Shown here piece after piece: positions 60,814-64,000 of a stretch of DNA of 64,000 bases (position 1 is its first letter; each line of letters opens with the position of its first letter). This DNA comes from Clostridia bacterium (GTDB lineage Bacteria; Bacillota; Clostridia; Oscillospirales; Acutalibacteraceae), in the NCBI GenBank assembly GCA_017428525.1, contig JAFRQQ010000018.1, positions 62,001 through 126,000 on the forward strand, written 5' to 3'. The translations under genes were made by a program, and so were the position numbers. A model generated the notes under the pieces. It was not told the origin of the DNA and did not search any database. It was given only the letters and a program-made list of their open reading frames with translations.

Positions 60814-62409
60814 TCAGCTGAGCTCCGGCGTTTCCCCGACGTCGCTCACGGCCGCGCCCAGATTCTCCTCATGCCGCGCGGCGCGGATCTCCTCGAGATC
60901 CTTATACATCTGCCGCTTCGTTTCACCCTCCACGTTGTAGAGCGTCTTGAGGATGATCGCCTTGAACAGATTCGCAAACGCATAGCCGAACAGCAGGAAC
61001 GCGAGCAGCCACAGGCAGGTTTTGAGGTAGGTGGGCTCCTTCTGCATTGTTTCGACCAGGTTGCCCTCTGAGGAGGACTGATAGCCGACCCAGGCGATCA
61101 TAAAGGGGATCGCCAGCTCCTTGAGGTAGTTGATGGCGGTGTTGATCCAGCCGGGCACGATGCCCTGAATCGCTTCCATGCGCTCGCCCGTCTGCCACTC
61201 CAGATAGTCGTAATACTCCACGACGAAGTGGGAGTTGGACAGCTCCTGAATGCCGATGCCCACGCCGAACAGGAAATAGAACACATAGAAGAAGATGCTG
61301 TTCCAGCCCGTGAAAAACATCAGGCCCATCTTCGCCTCGGCAAAGCAGATCAGGAACAGAATGCCCGCGGAAATCATCGAATACGGGCCGCAGAATTTCA
61401 GGAGCTTTGTCGGCTCGTGCTTCTGGGAAAGCTTCGCAGTGAGCACGTTGCCGACCACGGTGCCCGCCGCGGTGGGAATCGTCAGCAGCAGGTTCTTCGA
61501 GGAGCCGACGGTGATCGCGGCGAGATAGGTGGAGAATTTGCCGAGCGCCGCGAAGTTATTGACCCAGCTCATATATTGATAGGCGCGGTAATTCCTGTAT
61601 TGGAACAAGGAGAACAGCGCTTTGGAAACCTTGACCTTCTCCTTCTTCGGCAGCTCGATGCGCTCCTGACAGAACAGGCCGCACATCAGGTTACCGAACG
61701 CCGTCACGATGGCCGCGACGATCGCGAGGGTCATGTACATCTTATTCTTGTCGTCGCTGAACAGGCCGTAGACGAAGGTGCCCAGATACGCCCCGCCGTA
61801 GCCGATGTAATAGGACAGCTGCCACACGGTGGCGACGGTCTTTTTCTCCTTGGGATTGGGCGAAATCACCTGCGAAACATTCTGGCCGAAGTTGTTGAAG
61901 GCGTTGAAGATCGTCTGGCACAGGGCGATGCCGTAGCGGAACAGCGTCATTTTGCGCAGCGCGACCGACGCCGCGGCCTTCACCGCTTCCGTCGCGCCCG
62001 CCTGATTGCCGGCAATCACAGCCGCGGACCAGGTCTTGGGCACATAGAAGAACAGCACGGTCAGCGTGAAGATCGGCACCAGACAGATGATGTACCAATG
62101 ACGGTACCGGCCCCAGCGGGTCTTCCATTTCTGCACGATGACGCCGGCGATCAGGCCGATGAGAATGCCGGCGACCGTCGTGAGCGTGGTCTGCACGGCA
62201 AGGATCTTGGCGATCTGATCCGAGTCGACGCCGACCGGGCCGTAATACAGCTCATGGAGGAAGGCGGCGGCGAGCGTGCCGGTCAGCGTTGTGCCGAACA
62301 TGCCGCCGATGCGCGCGAGCATCAGGCAGACGTATTCGAATTTCGTTACGTTCTTCTGCTGCTCGGGCGGAAGCGCGTTTGCGGGTCTTGCGGTTGCGGA
62401 AGTACTCAT
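60814..62409 (-). CDS. GPH-family sugar symporter (MFS)
   Basis: A 531-residue transporter with 12 helices and charged termini, related to GPH symporters. Relevant parts are FEYVCLMLARIGGMFGTTL in helix 1, VQKWKTRWGRYRHWYI after helix 3-4 (the family's KxGxYRPW equivalent) and SWVNNFAALGKFSTYLAA in the second half. It is longer than the other two GPH proteins here, with an extended loop between helices 4 and 5. The substrate is unknown. It lies 24 bases after a metallophosphoesterase gene and has AGGAGGATC before its start. This is the third GPH symporter of the window next to a hydrolase. Confidence 0.85.
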   Translation of the reverse strand: MSTSATARPANALPPEQQKNVTKFEYVCLMLARIGGMFGTTLTGTLAAAFLHELYYGPVGVDSDQIAKILAVQTTLTTVAGILIGLIAGVIVQKWKTRWGRYRHWYIICLVPIFTLTVLFFYVPKTWSAAVIAGNQAGATEAVKAAASVALRKMTLFRYGIALCQTIFNAFNNFGQNVSQVISPNPKEKKTVATVWQLSYYIGYGGAYLGTFVYGLFSDDKNKMYMTLAIVAAIVTAFGNLMCGLFCQERIELPKKEKVKVSKALFSLFQYRNYRAYQYMSWVNNFAALGKFSTYLAAITVGSSKNLLLTIPTAAGTVVGNVLTAKLSQKHEPTKLLKFCGPYSMISAGILFLICFAEAKMGLMFFTGWNSIFFYVFYFLFGVGIGIQELSNSHFVVEYYDYLEWQTGERMEAIQGIVPGWINTAINYLKELAIPFMIAWVGYQSSSEGNLVETMQKEPTYLKTCLWLLAFLLFGYAFANLFKAIILKTLYNVEGETKRQMYKDLEEIRAARHEENLGAAVSDVGETPELS

Positions 62410-62433
62410 TTTCGGATCCTCCTGTCCATCAGT

Positions 62434-63786
62434 TTAAGAAAGCTTGAGCACGGCGTTGTAGTCGTCGATGCCGTAATTTCCGACCGTGTGTTTCATCGTT
62501 TCATAAAAGTCGAGCGTCTCGCCCTGGGAGCCCTTGATGGTCTTGACAAACGGACGCACCCGTCTGAACGCCCTGAGCAGGAAATCGCCGCGGGGCGTGC
62601 CCTCCACGTAGGGCTGATTGCCTTCAAAGACCACGCGCACGAGATCGACCGCGAAATCGGCGAACAGCTCTTTTTTGATGCTCGGATCCACCTTGATCAT
62701 CAGCAGACGACCGACTCCGCCGAGCGTGAGCTTCGCGAGCCGCTTGCCGACCGCGGGAATGATCTTCAGCGTGGCGGGCGTTCTCTTTACATGCGTTTTT
62801 CTGAAAAAGACGTCCGGATTGTTGGCCATGCCGTCGATGACCGTGCGCAGCAGCCGGTCAAACTGCGCCTTGAGGTATTCCTCGCCGGTCTGCCCTTTTT
62901 TATCCCAGTCAAACTCGGGGATCGGAATGCTCTTGATTTCCACGGTGTCCGCATCGGTGATCGTGACGTGCCGCAGGAAGGCGGGGCAGCCGATGGCAGA
63001 GCCGGTGCACACGTCATAGAACTTGTTGCCCTTTGCCGTTTCGACCACGTTGACGCTCTGATTGTGCATGTGGCCGGTAAAGATCAGATGCACGCCGTTG
63101 TCGGCGAGCGTGTCGATCAGCTTCTGCGCCTCGGCCTGACGGGCGTCCGGCACAACGGAGAGGACCGGCTGGCCGGCGAGCACGGGATAATGCTCCATGG
63201 CGATCATCATCTTGCCGTCCGCCTGCGCCTGCTTCGCCTGCGCCTCGATCCAGCCGAGGAACGCGTCGTCATAGGTGATGTGCTTCTGCCCGTCGATATC
63301 GTTGCAGATCACCAGCAGCCGCACATCGTCGGACAGCGCGGCGACATAGGACAGATGCTCCCGGTTGAACGCGATCGCGTCGTCGTAGCCGAAGTCCTTG
63401 TAGTAATCGTAAAGCTCCGTGAATTTCGTGCCCTCGACCGTGCCGCGTCCGTTTTCATTGAAGCAGAACGGCTCGTCGTTGAAATCGTGACCGGCGGTCA
63501 CCACAAAAATGCGTTTGCCGCTTTTTTCCTTGCAGTCATGCAGCAGTTTCGTGAACGCCTGATGGCTTTCCTTCTCTCCGCAGAAAGACAGATCGCCGGC
63601 AATCAGGATCGTGTCGGCTTCGTCGGCCGCGGTCAGCCAGTCAAACACGGCCTCGTTGATCGCCTGCGTTTCGGCAAAGCATTTCTGCTCGGAATCCATG
63701 AATTCCTCATACTCTTTCCCGTAAGCGCCCAGGCTGTTTTTGAAATAGTGGGTATCCGTCACCAGATAGAATTTTACCGGATCCAT
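62434..63786 (-). CDS. cytoplasmic metallophosphoesterase with degenerate GNH motif
   Basis: A 450-residue calcineurin-like phosphoesterase without signal peptide. Motifs are LVTDTHYF (about 8-15), LIAGDLSFCGEKES (about 60-73), VVTAGHDFND (about 94-103), AMEHYPVLAG and IFTGHMHNQSV. In the third box AGHD replaces GNHD, so the Asn ligand is lost. The C-terminal 150 residues are helical and do not resemble a known domain. AGGAGGGG precedes the ATG at 63786; the frame to 63840 would overlap the promoter. It is first in a two-gene unit with a GPH symporter and probably acts on the imported compound. Confidence 0.87.
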   Translation of the reverse strand: MDPVKFYLVTDTHYFKNSLGAYGKEYEEFMDSEQKCFAETQAINEAVFDWLTAADEADTILIAGDLSFCGEKESHQAFTKLLHDCKEKSGKRIFVVTAGHDFNDEPFCFNENGRGTVEGTKFTELYDYYKDFGYDDAIAFNREHLSYVAALSDDVRLLVICNDIDGQKHITYDDAFLGWIEAQAKQAQADGKMMIAMEHYPVLAGQPVLSVVPDARQAEAQKLIDTLADNGVHLIFTGHMHNQSVNVVETAKGNKFYDVCTGSAIGCPAFLRHVTITDADTVEIKSIPIPEFDWDKKGQTGEEYLKAQFDRLLRTVIDGMANNPDVFFRKTHVKRTPATLKIIPAVGKRLAKLTLGGVGRLLMIKVDPSIKKELFADFAVDLVRVVFEGNQPYVEGTPRGDFLLRAFRRVRPFVKTIKGSQGETLDFYETMKHTVGNYGIDDYNAVLKLS

Positions 63787-63821
63787 GCAGCCCCTCCTTT
63801 GTCTGTATTGACATTGATTCC

Positions 63822-63850
63822 ATTTTATCATATAAATCACGGTTTTTCAA
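63822..63850 (-). promoter_or_regulatory. sigma-A promoter of the phosphoesterase/GPH unit
   Basis: On the minus strand, TTGAAA (63850-63845) and TAAAAT (63827-63822) are 17 bases apart. The box is within GGTTGAAAAACC, an inverted repeat that shares TTGAAAAACCG with the GH78 promoter. Confidence 0.75.
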
Positions 63851-63918
63851 CCACAAATTCGCCGTTCTTTCCGGATTTGCGCATCGTCCGCCAACCCGGT
63901 GTTGCCGCAAAATCGCAG

Positions 63919-63947
63919 TTGAATCCCGAAAAAAAAGATGCTATAAT
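63919..63947 (+). promoter_or_regulatory. sigma-A promoter of the gene at the window's right end
   Basis: TTGAAT (63919-63924) and TATAAT (63942-63947) are separated by 17 bases. It is divergent from the promoter at 63822-63850. Confidence 0.8.
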
Positions 63948-63978
63948 GTTGCAAACGCAGAATTGACGGAGGCGACCT

Positions 63979-64000
63979 ATGAAACGAATCACGGCGTGGA
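63979..64000 (+). CDS. start of a gene cut by the window end
   Basis: The first seven codons (MKRITAW) follow GGAGGCGACCT, with a good promoter upstream. The product cannot be identified. The basic start would suit a signal peptide or a helix. Confidence 0.6.

Noticed and set aside
61228..63966. A 912-codon open frame on the plus strand.
   Set aside because: It is antisense to the GPH symporter and phosphoesterase genes, which have clear family motifs, promoters and ribosome-binding sites. Long antisense frames are expected in GC-rich genes.
1..64000. tRNA, rRNA, CRISPR array, phage or insertion-sequence transposase.
   Set aside because: I found no cloverleaf with conserved tRNA arms, no rRNA stretches, no regularly spaced repeats and no transposase or integrase motifs.

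Overview
The window reads as a chromosomal segment of a GC-rich, anaerobic, probably spore-forming member of the Clostridia, most like uncultured gut Oscillospirales or Christensenellales. The grounds are a Spo0H-type sigma factor, a clostridial CxxC zinc-ribbon protein, UPF0210/ACT and VanW genes, ferredoxin-fused oxidoreductases, good Shine-Dalgarno sites and canonical sigma-A promoters. No rRNA, tRNA, CRISPR array, phage or intact insertion sequence was seen. The exact taxon is not determined.

Layout. (1) 1-3000: cell-envelope genes on the minus strand (DltA-like adenylation enzyme, VanW, MurD). (2) 3000-10600: housekeeping genes (HflX, a three-helix membrane protein, GlyA, a DUF2500 protein, a malate/lactate dehydrogenase-family enzyme, a zinc-ribbon protein, SigH-like factor). 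(3) 10800-18500: LRR lipoprotein, MltG, a fold-back MITE-like element, a secreted lipase-like hydrolase with a GPH symporter, then MmsA and a GH20 lipoprotein on the plus strand. (4) 18500-25600: a minus-strand run from GalE through ACT, UPF0210, HD and phosphodiesterase genes to a YcxB-like protein and an acyltransferase, with RsmA divergent from GalE. (5) 25650-30100: a lysine riboswitch ahead of an NhaC-type transporter, then a GH92 enzyme. (6) 30127-53400: a 1562-residue surface protein, then minus-strand blocks for carbohydrate and phosphoester use: FAD enzyme, metallophosphoesterases, GPH symporter, GH127-like and GH78-like glycosidases, a beta-helix protein and a MATE transporter carrying an extra ATPase-like domain. 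(7) 53579-58440: a six-gene RiPP-like operon. (8) 58586-63786: two metallophosphoesterases, a glycerophosphodiesterase and a third GPH symporter.

Two themes run through the window. One is repeated pairing of GPH sugar symporters with phosphoesterases or other hydrolases, which suggests scavenging of phosphorylated or phosphodiester-linked glycans. The other, and the strongest candidate for something not previously described, is the operon at 53579-58440. It encodes a nucleotidyltransferase, a Ser/His S26-type peptidase, a 62-residue peptide with a Gly/Asn/His-only-type core, a PqqD-like recognition protein, an HprK-like kinase and an ABC exporter, with no cyclase or radical SAM enzyme beside them.
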